Source of the DNA: Roseovarius litoreus
GTDB lineage: Bacteria; Pseudomonadota; Alphaproteobacteria; Rhodobacterales; Rhodobacteraceae
Assembly (NCBI RefSeq): GCF_900142765.1
Contig: NZ_FRCB01000004.1
Coordinates: forward strand, 310,001-374,000
DNA: 64,000 nt
Direction: 5' to 3'
This document shows positions 25,073-34,745 of this stretch, piece by piece. The notes under the pieces were generated by a model, which saw only the letters and a program-made list of their open reading frames with translations, was not told the DNA's origin and made no database searches. Within the stretch, counting starts at the first letter, position 1. Each line of letters begins with the position of its first letter. Position numbers and translations under genes: made by a program.

Positions 25073-27274
25073 ATGACTGATTTCACGATGGAAAAAGGCG
25101 CCGATGGCGTTGCCGTGATCACCTGGGACGTGCCCGGAAAATCGATGAACGTGATGTCGATGGAGGCCTGGCCGCTGCTGGAGCAGCTGATCGACGATGC
25201 GCTGGCGGATGAGGCGGTCAAGGGGATCGTCCTGACCTCGGGCAAGGAGGGATCCTTTGCCGGGGGCATGGACCTCAACGTGATCGCCAAGATGAAGGAC
25301 ATGGCGGGCGATGATCCGGCCAAGGGTCTGTTCGAAGGGCTGATGGGGATGCACGCCATCCTGCGCAAGATCGAGCGCGCCGGCATGGACGAGCGCAACA
25401 AGGGCGGCAAGCCCATTGCCGCGGCGCTCCCCGGCACGGCGCTTGGCATCGGGCTGGAGATTCCGCTGGCCTGCCACCGGATCTTTGCCGCCGACAATCC
25501 CAAGGCCAAGATCGGCCTGCCCGAGATCATGGTGGGCATCTTCCCAGGGGCCGGCGGTACGACGCGGCTGGTGCGCAAGATGGGTGCCATGGCCGCAGCC
25601 CCGCTGTTGCTGGAGGGCAAGCTCAACGAGCCGAAAAAGGCCAAGTCGGCCGGTGTGATCGACGAGGTCGTGCCAGCGGAGGAATTGCTGGAGCGCGCCA
25701 AGGCCTGGGTGCTGGAGGCGACCGACAAGGACATCGTCAAGCCATGGGACGAGAAGGGCTACAAGATGCCCGGCGGCGAGCCCTATCATCCGGCAGGTTT
25801 CATGACCTTCGTGGGTGCGAGCGCCATGGTCAACGGCAAGACTCAAGGCGCCTTTCCCGCTGCCAAGGCGCTGCTGAGCGCGGTCTATGAGGGTGCGCTG
25901 GTGCCCTTTGACACGGCGCTGAAGATCGAGGCGCGCTGGTTCACCCATGTGCTGATGGATCCATCCTCGGGCGCGATGATCCGCTCGCTCTTCATCAACA
26001 AAGAGGCGCTGGAGAAAGGCGCCAACCGACCCGATGTGGCGGACCAGAAGGTGACGAAGCTGGGCGTCATGGGCGCAGGCATGATGGGCGCGGGCATCGC
26101 ATTGGTATCCGCACAGGCGGGCATCGAGGTGGTCCTGATCGATCAGGAGCAGGCGGCCGCGGATCGCGGCAAGGCCTATGCTGCCGACTACATGGACATG
26201 GGCATCAAGCGCGGCAAGGCCACCGAGGACAAGAAGACCGCCCTGCTCGAGCGGATCACCGCCACCACGGATTACAGCGCACTGAAGGGGTGTGACCTGG
26301 TGATCGAAGCCGTGTTCGAAGATCCCGGCATCAAGGCCGAGGTCACCCGAAAGGTGCTGGAGGTGGTGGGCGACGACTGCATCTTTGCCACCAACACCTC
26401 GACCTTGCCGATCTCGGAGCTGGCCCGTGCCAGTGACCGGCCCGAGCAGTTCATCGGGATCCACTTCTTCTCGCCGGTCGAGAAGATGTATCTGGTCGAA
26501 ATCATCAAGGGCGCGAAAACCGGCGAGCGGGCCGTGGCCAAGGCGCTGGATTATGTCCGACAGATCCGCAAGACGCCCATCGTGGTCAATGATGCGCGGT
26601 TCTTCTACGCCAACCGCTGCATCATTCCCTATATCAACGAGGGCATCCGCATGGTGGCCGAAGGCGTGGCGCCTGCGCTCATCGACAATGCGGCGCGGCA
26701 GCTTGGCTTCCCGGTGGGGCCGCTGCAACTGGTGGACGAGACCTCGATCGACCTTGGCGCCAAAATCGCCCGCGCGACAAAGGCCGCGATGGGCGATGCC
26801 TATCCCGATGCGGCGGTCGATGAGGTGATCTTCTGGATGGAGAGCGAGGGCCGTCTGGGGCGCAAGGCCAATGCCGGGTTCTTCGACTATGACGACAAGG
26901 GCAAGCGGCAGGGCTATTGGCCGGGACTGGCGGCGCAATATCCGCTGGCCGAAGAGCAGCCCGATCTCACCACCGTGCAGCACCGTCTGATGTTCGCTCA
27001 GGTGCTTGAAGCGGTCCGTGCGCTGGAAGACGGCGTGCTGGAAGATATCCGTGAAGGCGATGTGGGGGCGATCCTTGGCTGGGGCTTTGCGCCTTGGTCG
27101 GGCGGGCCATTCAGCTGGCTCGACATCATCGGCACGCCTTATGCCGCTGAGCGCTGCGACGCGCTGGAAGCGGCGCATGGCCCGCGTTTTGCCTGTCCTG
27201 CGCTGCTGCGCGAGATGGCCGATAAAAACCAGAGCTTCTACAAGCGGTTCGACAGCGGGGCAAAGGCGGCCTGA
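25073..27274 (+). CDS. fadJ: Bifunctional enoyl-CoA hydratase / 3-hydroxyacyl-CoA dehydrogenase
   Basis: This 733-aa fusion catalyses the two middle steps of beta-oxidation. Residues 1-~200 are a crotonase domain: SFAGGMDLN forms the oxyanion hole, and LGIGLEIPLA and IGLPEIMVGIFPGAGG carry both catalytic glutamates. From about residue 325 the NAD domain starts with LGVMGAGMMGAGIA, followed by IGIHFFSPVEKMYLVEI with the catalytic His. Two C-terminal helical domains complete the FadB/FadJ architecture. FadB and FadJ cannot be told apart with certainty here. Confidence 0.94.
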   Translation: MTDFTMEKGADGVAVITWDVPGKSMNVMSMEAWPLLEQLIDDALADEAVKGIVLTSGKEGSFAGGMDLNVIAKMKDMAGDDPAKGLFEGLMGMHAILRKIERAGMDERNKGGKPIAAALPGTALGIGLEIPLACHRIFAADNPKAKIGLPEIMVGIFPGAGGTTRLVRKMGAMAAAPLLLEGKLNEPKKAKSAGVIDEVVPAEELLERAKAWVLEATDKDIVKPWDEKGYKMPGGEPYHPAGFMTFVGASAMVNGKTQGAFPAAKALLSAVYEGALVPFDTALKIEARWFTHVLMDPSSGAMIRSLFINKEALEKGANRPDVADQKVTKLGVMGAGMMGAGIALVSAQAGIEVVLIDQEQAAADRGKAYAADYMDMGIKRGKATEDKKTALLERITATTDYSALKGCDLVIEAVFEDPGIKAEVTRKVLEVVGDDCIFATNTSTLPISELARASDRPEQFIGIHFFSPVEKMYLVEIIKGAKTGERAVAKALDYVRQIRKTPIVVNDARFFYANRCIIPYINEGIRMVAEGVAPALIDNAARQLGFPVGPLQLVDETSIDLGAKIARATKAAMGDAYPDAAVDEVIFWMESEGRLGRKANAGFFDYDDKGKRQGYWPGLAAQYPLAEEQPDLTTVQHRLMFAQVLEAVRALEDGVLEDIREGDVGAILGWGFAPWSGGPFSWLDIIGTPYAAERCDALEAAHGPRFACPALLREMADKNQSFYKRFDSGAKAA

Positions 27275-27302
27275 CACCTAGCCCCAGCCCCCCTACCCGA
27301 TC

Positions 27303-27335
27303 CCCCTGCGCGCATTGATGAAAGGCGCGCAGGGG
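27303..27335. terminator. Strong convergent terminator hairpin
   Basis: A perfect 11-bp stem, CCCCTGCGCGC and GCGCGCAGGGG, with an 11-nt loop, lies between the convergent fadJ and sulfotransferase genes. No U-tract follows on either strand. Confidence 0.65.
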
Positions 27336-27347
27336 CACTGGCCGGGG

Positions 27348-27992
27348 TCAGAACGCGTAGCCGAACCGCGCGATGTCCTCCGAGCAAAGACGCGCCAGCG
27401 TTTCGGCGTCTGCGTCGCTATATGCCTCCCGGTAATCGGCTGTGCGGTCCGAACGGTTCTCGTGCGGCAGGTCAAGCCGGAAGCCCAGATGCGCCCAGAG
27501 AGGGGCCGTATCCTCGTCCAGATGTTCCAGGCGGATAAAAGCGCGACAGTGTTCCCTGCCATCGGCGCCGCGCATGTAGCTGCCATAGGGCGCCGCACGC
27601 AGCGAGGCAGCGGTATGCGGGTGGTTCAGGAACGCGCTGAAATCAAGCTTTTTTGCAAGGGTCACCGCGGGATGATCGAAGCTTTGCCGGCGCAGCCATG
27701 TGTAATAGCTTACCATCCGGTCCCAGGGGTTGCGCACCATGGTGAAGGTGAAGGCGACCGCAATCTGCTCAGGCGCAACAAGGCCAACGATATCCGACAG
27801 TGTCGAATGTTTCCAAAGCCGCCCCGCCGCCTGCGCCCCGTCAATCCGGCGGCGGCGCTTGCGCGCCTTTGGGGTATCGCCGATCAGGATGTCATCGGCC
27901 ATGGCCCGCCCCTCGAGCGCCAGCGCCATCGAGGTGCCGCCCGTTTTGGGGATATGCACGAAGATGTAGTTGCGCCCGCCCGAGATGATCAT
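27348..27992 (-). CDS. Sulfotransferase-family protein
   Basis: This 214-aa protein starts at ATG 27992, just before the PAPS 5'-phosphosulfate loop (NYIFVHIPKTGGTSM). The 3'-phosphate site is FTMVRNPWDRMVSYYTWLR. It matches the Sulfotransfer_2 type of small bacterial enzymes acting on polysaccharides or nodulation-factor-like glycans. No polysaccharide genes are adjacent; the nearest is the epimerase at 33.6 kb. The acceptor is unknown. It is divergent from the acyl-CoA ligase. Confidence 0.85.
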   Translation of the reverse strand: MIISGGRNYIFVHIPKTGGTSMALALEGRAMADDILIGDTPKARKRRRRIDGAQAAGRLWKHSTLSDIVGLVAPEQIAVAFTFTMVRNPWDRMVSYYTWLRRQSFDHPAVTLAKKLDFSAFLNHPHTAASLRAAPYGSYMRGADGREHCRAFIRLEHLDEDTAPLWAHLGFRLDLPHENRSDRTADYREAYSDADAETLARLCSEDIARFGYAF

Positions 27993-28133
27993 GCCCAAGG
28001 CTAGGCCCGGCGCGGTCCGCGCACAATAGCCTTGGCGACGGGCATGCAATTGTCTGACATTTGAAATTGATTGCGGCGGCAAAAGCAATATCCTCCGCTG
28101 AACGCGGTGGACGGGGAATCAGGGAGGATCGCT

Positions 28134-29762
28134 ATGGGCTGGATGGCGGATGAGACCGGGCTGGATAAATGCGCGGCCAATTTCGTGGCACTGACGCCGC
28201 TGTCGCATCTGCAACGCGCGGCCCGGCTGTTTCCCGATCACGAGGCGGTCGTCTATCGCGGATTTCGCAAGACCTATGCCGAGTATCACGACCGCTGCAC
28301 GTGGCTGGCCTCGGCGCTGGTCAAGCTGGGGGTGACGCCCGGCGATGTGGTGGCCACGCTGCTGCCCAACCTGCCCGCCCATGCCGAGGCACATTTCGGC
28401 GTGCCGGCCTGTGGCGCGGTGCTGAACACGATCAATACGCGGCTCGAGGCGGACACCATCGCCTATATCCTCGATCATGGCGGGGCAAAGGTGCTGCTGG
28501 TCGATCCGCAATTTCTGCCGGTCGCGGCCGAAGCGATCGACATGATGGATGGCCCGGCCCCCACCGTGATCGAGGTTGCCGACGATCAGGCCGGAGCGCA
28601 TGCGCATGGGCACTACATGGAATACGAAGAGCTTCTGGCGAGCGGCGACCCGGCGTTTGAGTGGATCATGCCCGAGGATGAATGGGAAAGCCTTGCGCTG
28701 AACTATACATCGGGCACCACGGGGCGGCCCAAGGGCGTGGTCTGTCACCATCGCGGAGCGTATCTCATGACCATGGGAACCGCGATCAGCTGGCCGATGC
28801 CGCGCCATGCGCGTTACCTGACGATTGTGCCGCTGTTTCATTGCAACAACTGGAACCACACCTGGATGATGCCGATGGTCGGCGGCACGATCATCTGCTG
28901 TCGCGACATCACCGCCAGCGCGATCTATGACGCGATCGCCGACGAGGGCGTCACCCATTTCGGCGCGGCGCCCATCGTGCTCAATACCATCGTCAACGCC
29001 AAGCCCGAGGACCGCCGCGACTTCGATCACGTGGTCGAGGTGTTCACCGCGGGCGCCCCACCGCCCGCCGCAACCCTGCGCGCGATCGAGCCATTGGGCT
29101 TTCAGGTGACGCAGGTCTACGGACTGACCGAAACCTATGGTCACGTCACCGAGTGTCTCTGGCAGACCCGGTGGGACGGGTTGGCCGATGACGACCGCTA
29201 TGCGATCAAGGCCCGCACCGGGGTCTTGATGCCGATGATGGAGGACATCACGGCGATGGATCCCGAGACCATGACCCAGATCCCGATGGACGGCACCACG
29301 CAGGGCGAGATCATGATCCGCGGCAATGCGGTGATGAAGGGCTATCTGAAGAATCCGAAAGCCACGGAAGAGGCGTTCCGGGGCGGTTATTTCCATTCGG
29401 GCGATATCGCGGTCCAGCATCCCGACGGCTATCTCCAGATCGCCGACCGGGCAAAGGACATCATCATCTCGGGCGGCGAGAATATCAGCTCGGTCGAGGT
29501 GGAGGGCGTGTTGATGATGCATCCGGCGGTTCTGCTCTGCGCTGTGGTCGCCAAGCCCGATGAGAAATGGGGAGAGGTGCCCTGCGCCTTTGTCGAGGTC
29601 AAGGACGGCGCCGACACAACGGAGGCCGAGTTGATCGCCTTTGCCCGCCACAGGTTGGCGGGGTTCAAGACGCCCAAGCGCGTGGAGTTCCGCGAGTTGC
29701 CCAAGACATCGACCGGGAAAATCCAGAAATTCGAGCTGCGCAAGCTGGCCCGAGAGCTTTGA
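28134..29762 (+). CDS. Acyl-CoA synthetase (AMP-forming, DmdB/FadD-type)
   Basis: This 542-aa ANL-superfamily enzyme activates a carboxylic acid with ATP and CoA. AGGGAGG lies before ATG 28134. It contains the P-loop LNYTSGTTGRPKGVV, QVYGLTETYGHVTE (A5), GYLQIADRAKDIIISGGENIS (A7/A8, written in order) and the final catalytic Lys in PKTSTGKIQ. Length and sequence fit medium-chain and methylmercaptopropionate ligases. With the DmdC-type dehydrogenase at 20.9 kb it could serve DMSP-derived acids or fatty acids. Confidence 0.9.
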   Translation: MGWMADETGLDKCAANFVALTPLSHLQRAARLFPDHEAVVYRGFRKTYAEYHDRCTWLASALVKLGVTPGDVVATLLPNLPAHAEAHFGVPACGAVLNTINTRLEADTIAYILDHGGAKVLLVDPQFLPVAAEAIDMMDGPAPTVIEVADDQAGAHAHGHYMEYEELLASGDPAFEWIMPEDEWESLALNYTSGTTGRPKGVVCHHRGAYLMTMGTAISWPMPRHARYLTIVPLFHCNNWNHTWMMPMVGGTIICCRDITASAIYDAIADEGVTHFGAAPIVLNTIVNAKPEDRRDFDHVVEVFTAGAPPPAATLRAIEPLGFQVTQVYGLTETYGHVTECLWQTRWDGLADDDRYAIKARTGVLMPMMEDITAMDPETMTQIPMDGTTQGEIMIRGNAVMKGYLKNPKATEEAFRGGYFHSGDIAVQHPDGYLQIADRAKDIIISGGENISSVEVEGVLMMHPAVLLCAVVAKPDEKWGEVPCAFVEVKDGADTTEAELIAFARHRLAGFKTPKRVEFRELPKTSTGKIQKFELRKLAREL

Positions 29763-29859
29763 GCGAGCCGCGCCGGTCTGCGCGCTTGGCGATGGACGGG
29801 GCGCGCAGGCACATGCTATCGTAGCTCGACAAGAGGCAGAGCAGGCCCACGACACCAGC

Positions 29860-30885
29860 ATGACCGCACTGAGCGAATACCAGAGGCTTGAAGCATCGGG
29901 CCTGTGGCGCGCCTCACCAGAGGATCAGCGCAGTGATGTCATCGTGTCGATCGGAGAGTCGAGCCTGGTCATCTGCAACATCCGCGAAAAACCTTTGGCG
30001 CATTGGTCTCTGGCGGCGATTCAGCGGGCCAATCCGGGACGGATGCCCGCCATCTATCATCCTGACGGAGACCCCGGCGAGACGCTGGAACTGGCCGAAG
30101 ACGAAAAAGCGATGATCGAGGCGATCGAAAAGCTCCGCGCCGCGGTCGAGCGCCGCCGCCCGCATCCGGGCCGGTTGCGTCTGGTGATGTTGGGCGCGTC
30201 GTTTCTGGCGGTGGTGGCGCTGGCGGTGTTCTGGCTGCCGGGGGCGGCACGGCATCACGCGCTGACGGTGGTGCCCGATGTAAAGCGCGCCGAGATTGGC
30301 GGCGATCTGATGGGACAACTTCAGCGGATCACCGGCCCGGCCTGCCGCAGCACCGAAGGGCGCACGGCGCTCAACCGTCTGGCGCGGCGGCTGCCTGCGC
30401 CGCGCGGTCCGGGGCGGCTCGACGTGGTGCGCAGCGGCGTCAGGACGACGATCAATTTGCCGGGCGGCACGATCCTCATCAATCGCACCCTGGTCGAAGA
30501 TCACGAGGAGCCTGACGTGGTTGCGGGCTATATCGTGGCGGAGCGGCTGCGCGCGCAACTGACCGATCCGCTGGACGATCTGCTGAGCCATGCAGGGTTC
30601 CGGGCCACGTTCCGGCTGCTGACCACAGGACAGATCGATCCCGCCTCGCTCGAGACCTATGCGCAGCACCTTCTGAAGAGCCCGCGCCCACAACCCGAGA
30701 CTGACAGTCTGATCGAAGCGTTCGGGGCCTGGCGCGTGCGGTCGACGCCCTATGCCTATGCGCTTGATATCTCGGGCGAGTCGACGCTGCCTTTGATCGA
30801 GGCCGACCCCTTTGCCGGTGACGCGCCCGAGCCGCTGCTCAGCGACGCGGACTGGCTGAGACTGCAGGGCATCTGCGGCGGCTGA
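29860..30885 (+). CDS. Membrane-anchored protein resembling an inactive M48 peptidase
   Basis: This 341-aa protein has a ~100-residue cytoplasmic part (SDVIVSIGESSLVICNIREK), one transmembrane helix (about 105-128) and an external domain. That domain contains TTINLPGGTILINRTLVEDH followed by VVAGYIVAERLRAQ, the order seen in M48 peptidases (LPGG strand, then the HExxH helix). Here HExxH reads A-E-R-L-R (227-231), so the zinc ligands are lost. The start has a weak ribosome binding site. It is a conserved-hypothetical-like gene without a known role; the M48 relation is my inference. Confidence 0.6.
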   Translation: MTALSEYQRLEASGLWRASPEDQRSDVIVSIGESSLVICNIREKPLAHWSLAAIQRANPGRMPAIYHPDGDPGETLELAEDEKAMIEAIEKLRAAVERRRPHPGRLRLVMLGASFLAVVALAVFWLPGAARHHALTVVPDVKRAEIGGDLMGQLQRITGPACRSTEGRTALNRLARRLPAPRGPGRLDVVRSGVRTTINLPGGTILINRTLVEDHEEPDVVAGYIVAERLRAQLTDPLDDLLSHAGFRATFRLLTTGQIDPASLETYAQHLLKSPRPQPETDSLIEAFGAWRVRSTPYAYALDISGESTLPLIEADPFAGDAPEPLLSDADWLRLQGICGG

Positions 30886-30977
30886 GGCACGCCCTGCGGC
30901 CGGATTTGCCATTTGCATCGCGGGTCGCTTGGCCTAAACCTTGGCCGGGATATGGTGCGAAGGCGTGAGGACCGGAC

Positions 30978-31850
30978 ATGACACAGACGATGATCGGGGT
31001 GATCGGGGGATCGGGCCTCTATGAGATAGACGGGCTGGAAGGCGCGGAATGGACCACCGTCGACAGCCCGTGGGGCGCGCCGTCGGATGCGATCTTGACC
31101 GGCCGGCTGGACGGGGTGGCGATGGCCTTTCTGCCGCGCCATGGACGGGGCCATGTGCATTCGCCCACCACGGTGCCCTACCGCGCCAATATCGATGCGC
31201 TCAAGCGGCTCGGCGTGACCGACGTGATCGCGGTCAGTGCCAGCGGATCGTTTCGCGAAGAGATGGCGCCGGGCGATTTCGTCGTCGTGGATCAGTTCAT
31301 CGACCGCACCTTCGCGCGCGAGAAAAGCTTTTTCGGCACCGGCTGCGTGGGCCATGTCAGCGTGGCGCATCCCACCTGTCCCCGGCTTGGCGCGGCCTGC
31401 ATCACGGCGGCGCGCGATGCGGGCATCACCGTCCATGAGGGTGGCACCTATCTGGCGATGGAAGGCCCGCAATTCAGCACGCTGGCAGAATCGCGGATGT
31501 ATCGCGAGGTCTGGGGCGCGGATGTGATCGGCATGACCAACATGCCCGAAGCCAAGCTCGCCCGTGAAGCCGAGCTGTGCTATGCCTCGGTTGCGATGAT
31601 CACGGATTATGACAGCTGGCATCCCGATCACGGTGAAGTCGACGTGACGCAGATCATCGCCACATTGCTTGGCAATGCCGACAAGGGCCGCGACATGGTG
31701 CGCCGCCTGCCCGCCCTGCTGGGGGCCGAGCGGGCGCCCTGCCCGCATGGCTGCGACCGGGCGCTCGAGAATGCGATCCTGACCGCACCCGGCGCACGCG
31801 ACCCCGAGTTGCTTGCACGGCTGGATGCGGTCGCAGGCCGCGTGCTGTGA
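30978..31850 (+). CDS. mtnP: S-methyl-5'-thioadenosine phosphorylase
   Basis: This 290-aa enzyme splits methylthioadenosine to adenine and methylthioribose-1-phosphate. It shows GVIGGSGLYEIDGL at the N-terminus, PRHGRGHVHSPTTVPYRANI (phosphate and substrate loop), YLAMEGPQFSTLAESRMYR and IGMTNMPEAKLAREAELCYA, all standard for the MTAP family. The Asp in ITDYDSWH fits 6-aminopurine specificity. The apt gene 1.1 kb downstream would recycle the released adenine. Confidence 0.95.
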   Translation: MTQTMIGVIGGSGLYEIDGLEGAEWTTVDSPWGAPSDAILTGRLDGVAMAFLPRHGRGHVHSPTTVPYRANIDALKRLGVTDVIAVSASGSFREEMAPGDFVVVDQFIDRTFAREKSFFGTGCVGHVSVAHPTCPRLGAACITAARDAGITVHEGGTYLAMEGPQFSTLAESRMYREVWGADVIGMTNMPEAKLAREAELCYASVAMITDYDSWHPDHGEVDVTQIIATLLGNADKGRDMVRRLPALLGAERAPCPHGCDRALENAILTAPGARDPELLARLDAVAGRVL

Positions 31851-31893
31851 GCAACGCGGCGCCACGCGGTCATGAGCGCATGAGGGGACCCCG

Positions 31894-32871
31894 ATGAAGC
31901 GCGATCTCATCCTGAAATATGCCAAGACCTCGGGCAAGGGGATCGAGGTTGCCCCCTATTTCAACCCCATCCTGACCAAGCGCGAGGGGCATGATCTTCT
32001 GATCATGGACGTGTTCGACACCGAAACGCTGCGGGACCGGGTCCGCGACGATCCGCTGATCGACAGCGCGCGTGCCGCCGAGATCGAAGAGGTGGATCTG
32101 GTGGGCGACGCCTCACGCCTCGGCGAGGTGATTGCAAAGGCGGGGTTGCAGGGGAGCCTCGATTATATCGTCTCGTCCCATAATTTCGAGCATTTGCCCA
32201 ACCCCATCCTGTTTCTGCGCGGCGCCGGTGAGGCGCTGGCACCGGGCGGCGTTCTGAGCATGGCAGTCCCCGATTGCCGCGCCAGTTTCGATCATTTCCG
32301 GATGCCTACAAGGCTGTCGGACTGGTTGGCCGCCTATCACGAGGACCGGCGCCAACCCAGCCCCGAAACCGTGATGGACAGCGCCGCGAACCAATCGGCC
32401 TATATGCGCGACGGCAAGGCGACGCCCGGCTGCAATCTGGCCTATGATGATCCGTCAGGATTCGAGCCGGATCGGAACCTTGCGCAGGCCTATGCGGATT
32501 ATGTCGCCTCAAGGGAGGCGCCCGGAGACTATCGCGACACGCATTGCAACGTTTTCTTCCCCGAAAGCCTTGAGTTGATGCTGCGCGATCTGCGCTATCT
32601 GGGGCTGATCGAGCTGGACGTGATCGAGGTCAGCCAGACCCGAGGGCTGGAATTCTTCGTGCATCTGCGCAAGCCCGATACGCCGCAGGATATCCCCGAC
32701 GAGACGTTCTATGCGCAGCGCAAGGCACTCCTGACCGCCATGTCGCGCGGGCTTGGCGCCGCAGGGTTCGGGCTGGGGCCGGTGGCTGGGCTGCGGCGCG
32801 CGATCACCGGGCGGCTGAACAATTGGCGCATCCGCCTCAAGCATCGGCGCAGGGCCCGCAAGACCCCCTGA
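31894..32871 (+). CDS. Methyltransferase-like protein between mtnP and apt
   Basis: This 325-aa protein begins near the start with [13 protein letters not shown] (degenerate SAM motif I) and has an acidic strand [27 protein letters not shown] and [15 protein letters not shown] match the late motifs of class I methyltransferases. The C-terminus is basic ([10 protein letters not shown]). Related proteins occur among glycan-biosynthesis methyltransferases. Its position inside a purine-salvage pair is odd and may be an insertion into the operon. The substrate is unknown. Confidence 0.7.
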   Translation: MKRDLILKYAKTSGKGIEVAPYFNPILTKREGHDLLIMDVFDTETLRDRVRDDPLIDSARAAEIEEVDLVGDASRLGEVIAKAGLQGSLDYIVSSHNFEHLPNPILFLRGAGEALAPGGVLSMAVPDCRASFDHFRMPTRLSDWLAAYHEDRRQPSPETVMDSAANQSAYMRDGKATPGCNLAYDDPSGFEPDRNLAQAYADYVASREAPGDYRDTHCNVFFPESLELMLRDLRYLGLIELDVIEVSQTRGLEFFVHLRKPDTPQDIPDETFYAQRKALLTAMSRGLGAAGFGLGPVAGLRRAITGRLNNWRIRLKHRRRARKTP

Positions 32872-32960
32872 GCCGGACCAGTGGCGGGACAGCGTACTTG
32901 CATGGCCGGGCCGCTTGGGCCAAACACCTCAACGAGACTTTCTGCTCTAGAGGCCAACCA

Positions 32961-33500
32961 ATGCCCGTGACCCGCACCGTCAAGGATTACATCCGCACCA
33001 TCGTCGATTTCCCCCATGAGGGGATCATGTTCCGCGATGTGACCACGCTTTTTGCCGATCCGCGCGGGTTTCGCATGGCGATCGACCAGATGCTGCATCC
33101 TTATGCCGGTCTGCGGATCGACAAGGTGGTGGGGCTGGAGGCGCGCGGTTTCATTCTGGGCGGCGCGATCGCGCATCAACTGTCGCTTGGCTTCGTTCCG
33201 ATCCGCAAGAAGGGAAAACTGCCCGGCGCGGTGATCTCGGAGGAGTATCAGCTGGAATACGGCGAGGCGATCGTCGAAATCCACGACGATGCGATCCAGC
33301 CCGGTGAAAAGGTGCTGCTGGTCGACGACCTTCTGGCCACGGGTGGCACCGCCGAGGCGGGCATCAAGCTGGTGGAACGGCTGGGCGGCGAGATCATGGG
33401 CTGCGCCTTCGTGATCGACCTCCCCGAGCTTGGAGGGCGCGCACGGCTGGAGAAGATGGGCATGGATGTGCACGCGCTTTGCGCGTTCGAGGGCGCCTGA
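32961..33500 (+). CDS. apt: Adenine phosphoribosyltransferase
   Basis: This 179-aa protein converts adenine and PRPP to AMP. Start ATG 32961 gives the standard [22 protein letters not shown]-terminus. The PRPP-binding loop is [17 protein letters not shown], and [14 protein letters not shown] precedes it. Together with mtnP it salvages adenine from methylthioadenosine made during polyamine or homoserine-lactone synthesis. It converges with the epimerase gene. Confidence 0.96.
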   Translation: MPVTRTVKDYIRTIVDFPHEGIMFRDVTTLFADPRGFRMAIDQMLHPYAGLRIDKVVGLEARGFILGGAIAHQLSLGFVPIRKKGKLPGAVISEEYQLEYGEAIVEIHDDAIQPGEKVLLVDDLLATGGTAEAGIKLVERLGGEIMGCAFVIDLPELGGRARLEKMGMDVHALCAFEGA

Positions 33501-33556
33501 GCCATCGTCCCGAGGGCTGATGCCAAACCGACCAAAGGCGCGGATCGGCAGGCGGG

Positions 33557-34570
33557 TCACACGCCGTAATAGTCGCGGTACCAAGCCACGAAGCGCGCGA
33601 TCCCGTCGCGCATGTCGGTTTGCGGCTTGTAGCCGGTGAGGCGCTGCAGCAAGGACGCATCCGCCCAGGTGGCCGGCACATCGCCTTTCTGCATCTCCAT
33701 CAGGTTGCGCTTCGCCTTGACGCCAAGCGCATCCTCGATCGCCTCGACGAAATCCAGCAACCGAACGCTGGTCGAGTTGCCGATATTGACCACCCGCCAA
33801 GGCGCCACCGGCGACAGGCTGTCGCCTTCGGCGATATCGGCGGGCGTTGCGGGGCGCTCGGGCGCCGCGTCGATCAGCAGTCGGATCGCGCGCACCAGAT
33901 CGTCGACATAGGTGAAGTCGCGGTACATGTCGCCGTGATTGTAGATGTCGATCGGCCGGCCATTGAGGATCGCGTCGGTGAACTTGAAATAGGCCATGTC
34001 GGGCCGTCCCCAAGGACCATAGACCGTGAAGAAGCGGAACATCGTGGTCGGCACACCCCACAGATGTGCATAGGCATGCGCCATCGCTTCGCTCGCCTTC
34101 TTGGTCGCGGCATAGATGGTCATCTGGGTGTCGGCCTTCATCGTCTCGGCATAGGGCATCTGCGTCTCGGCGCCATAGACCGAGCTGGTCGAGGCCATCA
34201 GAAGGTGGCGCACCTCATGGCGGCGCGCGGCCTCCATAACGTTGAAACTGCCGATCACATTGGCATCCAGATAGGCGCGCGGGTTTTCAAGGCTATAGCG
34301 CACCCCGGCCTGAGCGGCCAGATGCACGATCACGTCCGGCGCACAGGCATCCACGGCACGATCCAGCGCGGCGGTGTCTTCCAGCATCGCTTGCGTGGCG
34401 GTGAAACCGGGTTTGCCTGACAGGATCGCATGGCGGCGCTGCTTGAGAGTGACGTCGTAATAATCCGTCATCCCGTCGAAGCCATGCACCTCGATCCCTT
34501 CATCGAGCAACAGGGCGGCGAGGTGAAAACCTATGAAACCCGCCGTGCCGGTGATGAAAACCCGTGTCAT
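33557..34570 (-). CDS. UDP-glucuronate 4-epimerase-type SDR nucleotide-sugar epimerase
   Basis: This 337-aa extended short-chain dehydrogenase has the Gly-rich NAD site [28 protein letters not shown], catalytic Ser/Thr in [10 protein letters not shown] and the YAATKKASE motif (Tyr-x3-Lys). [19 protein letters not shown] is typical of UDP-GlcA 4-epimerases, which make UDP-galacturonate for capsule or lipopolysaccharide. It is isolated from other envelope-sugar genes here and divergent from the flavoprotein gene. Confidence 0.9.
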   Translation of the reverse strand: MTRVFITGTAGFIGFHLAALLLDEGIEVHGFDGMTDYYDVTLKQRRHAILSGKPGFTATQAMLEDTAALDRAVDACAPDVIVHLAAQAGVRYSLENPRAYLDANVIGSFNVMEAARRHEVRHLLMASTSSVYGAETQMPYAETMKADTQMTIYAATKKASEAMAHAYAHLWGVPTTMFRFFTVYGPWGRPDMAYFKFTDAILNGRPIDIYNHGDMYRDFTYVDDLVRAIRLLIDAAPERPATPADIAEGDSLSPVAPWRVVNIGNSTSVRLLDFVEAIEDALGVKAKRNLMEMQKGDVPATWADASLLQRLTGYKPQTDMRDGIARFVAWYRDYYGV

Positions 34571-34745
34571 GCCGCTTGCCCCCAGCTGTCATTGCCCGAT
34601 GATCCCCCGAGCGATAACGGCTGGCGCGCCACGGCACAAGCCGCATGCGCCACCGGCACGCGGCCTATGGCCTTTGTCCGCGATCTCGACCAGACTGCGC
34701 GGCGCAGATGACGGCAAGACCAAGAGCACGATCAAGACAAGGACA

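Noticed and set aside
22879..27277. Two very long minus-strand frames opposite thiolase and fadJ
   Set aside because: Both lack recognisable motifs and ribosome binding sites. The plus-strand genes carry complete catalytic motifs.
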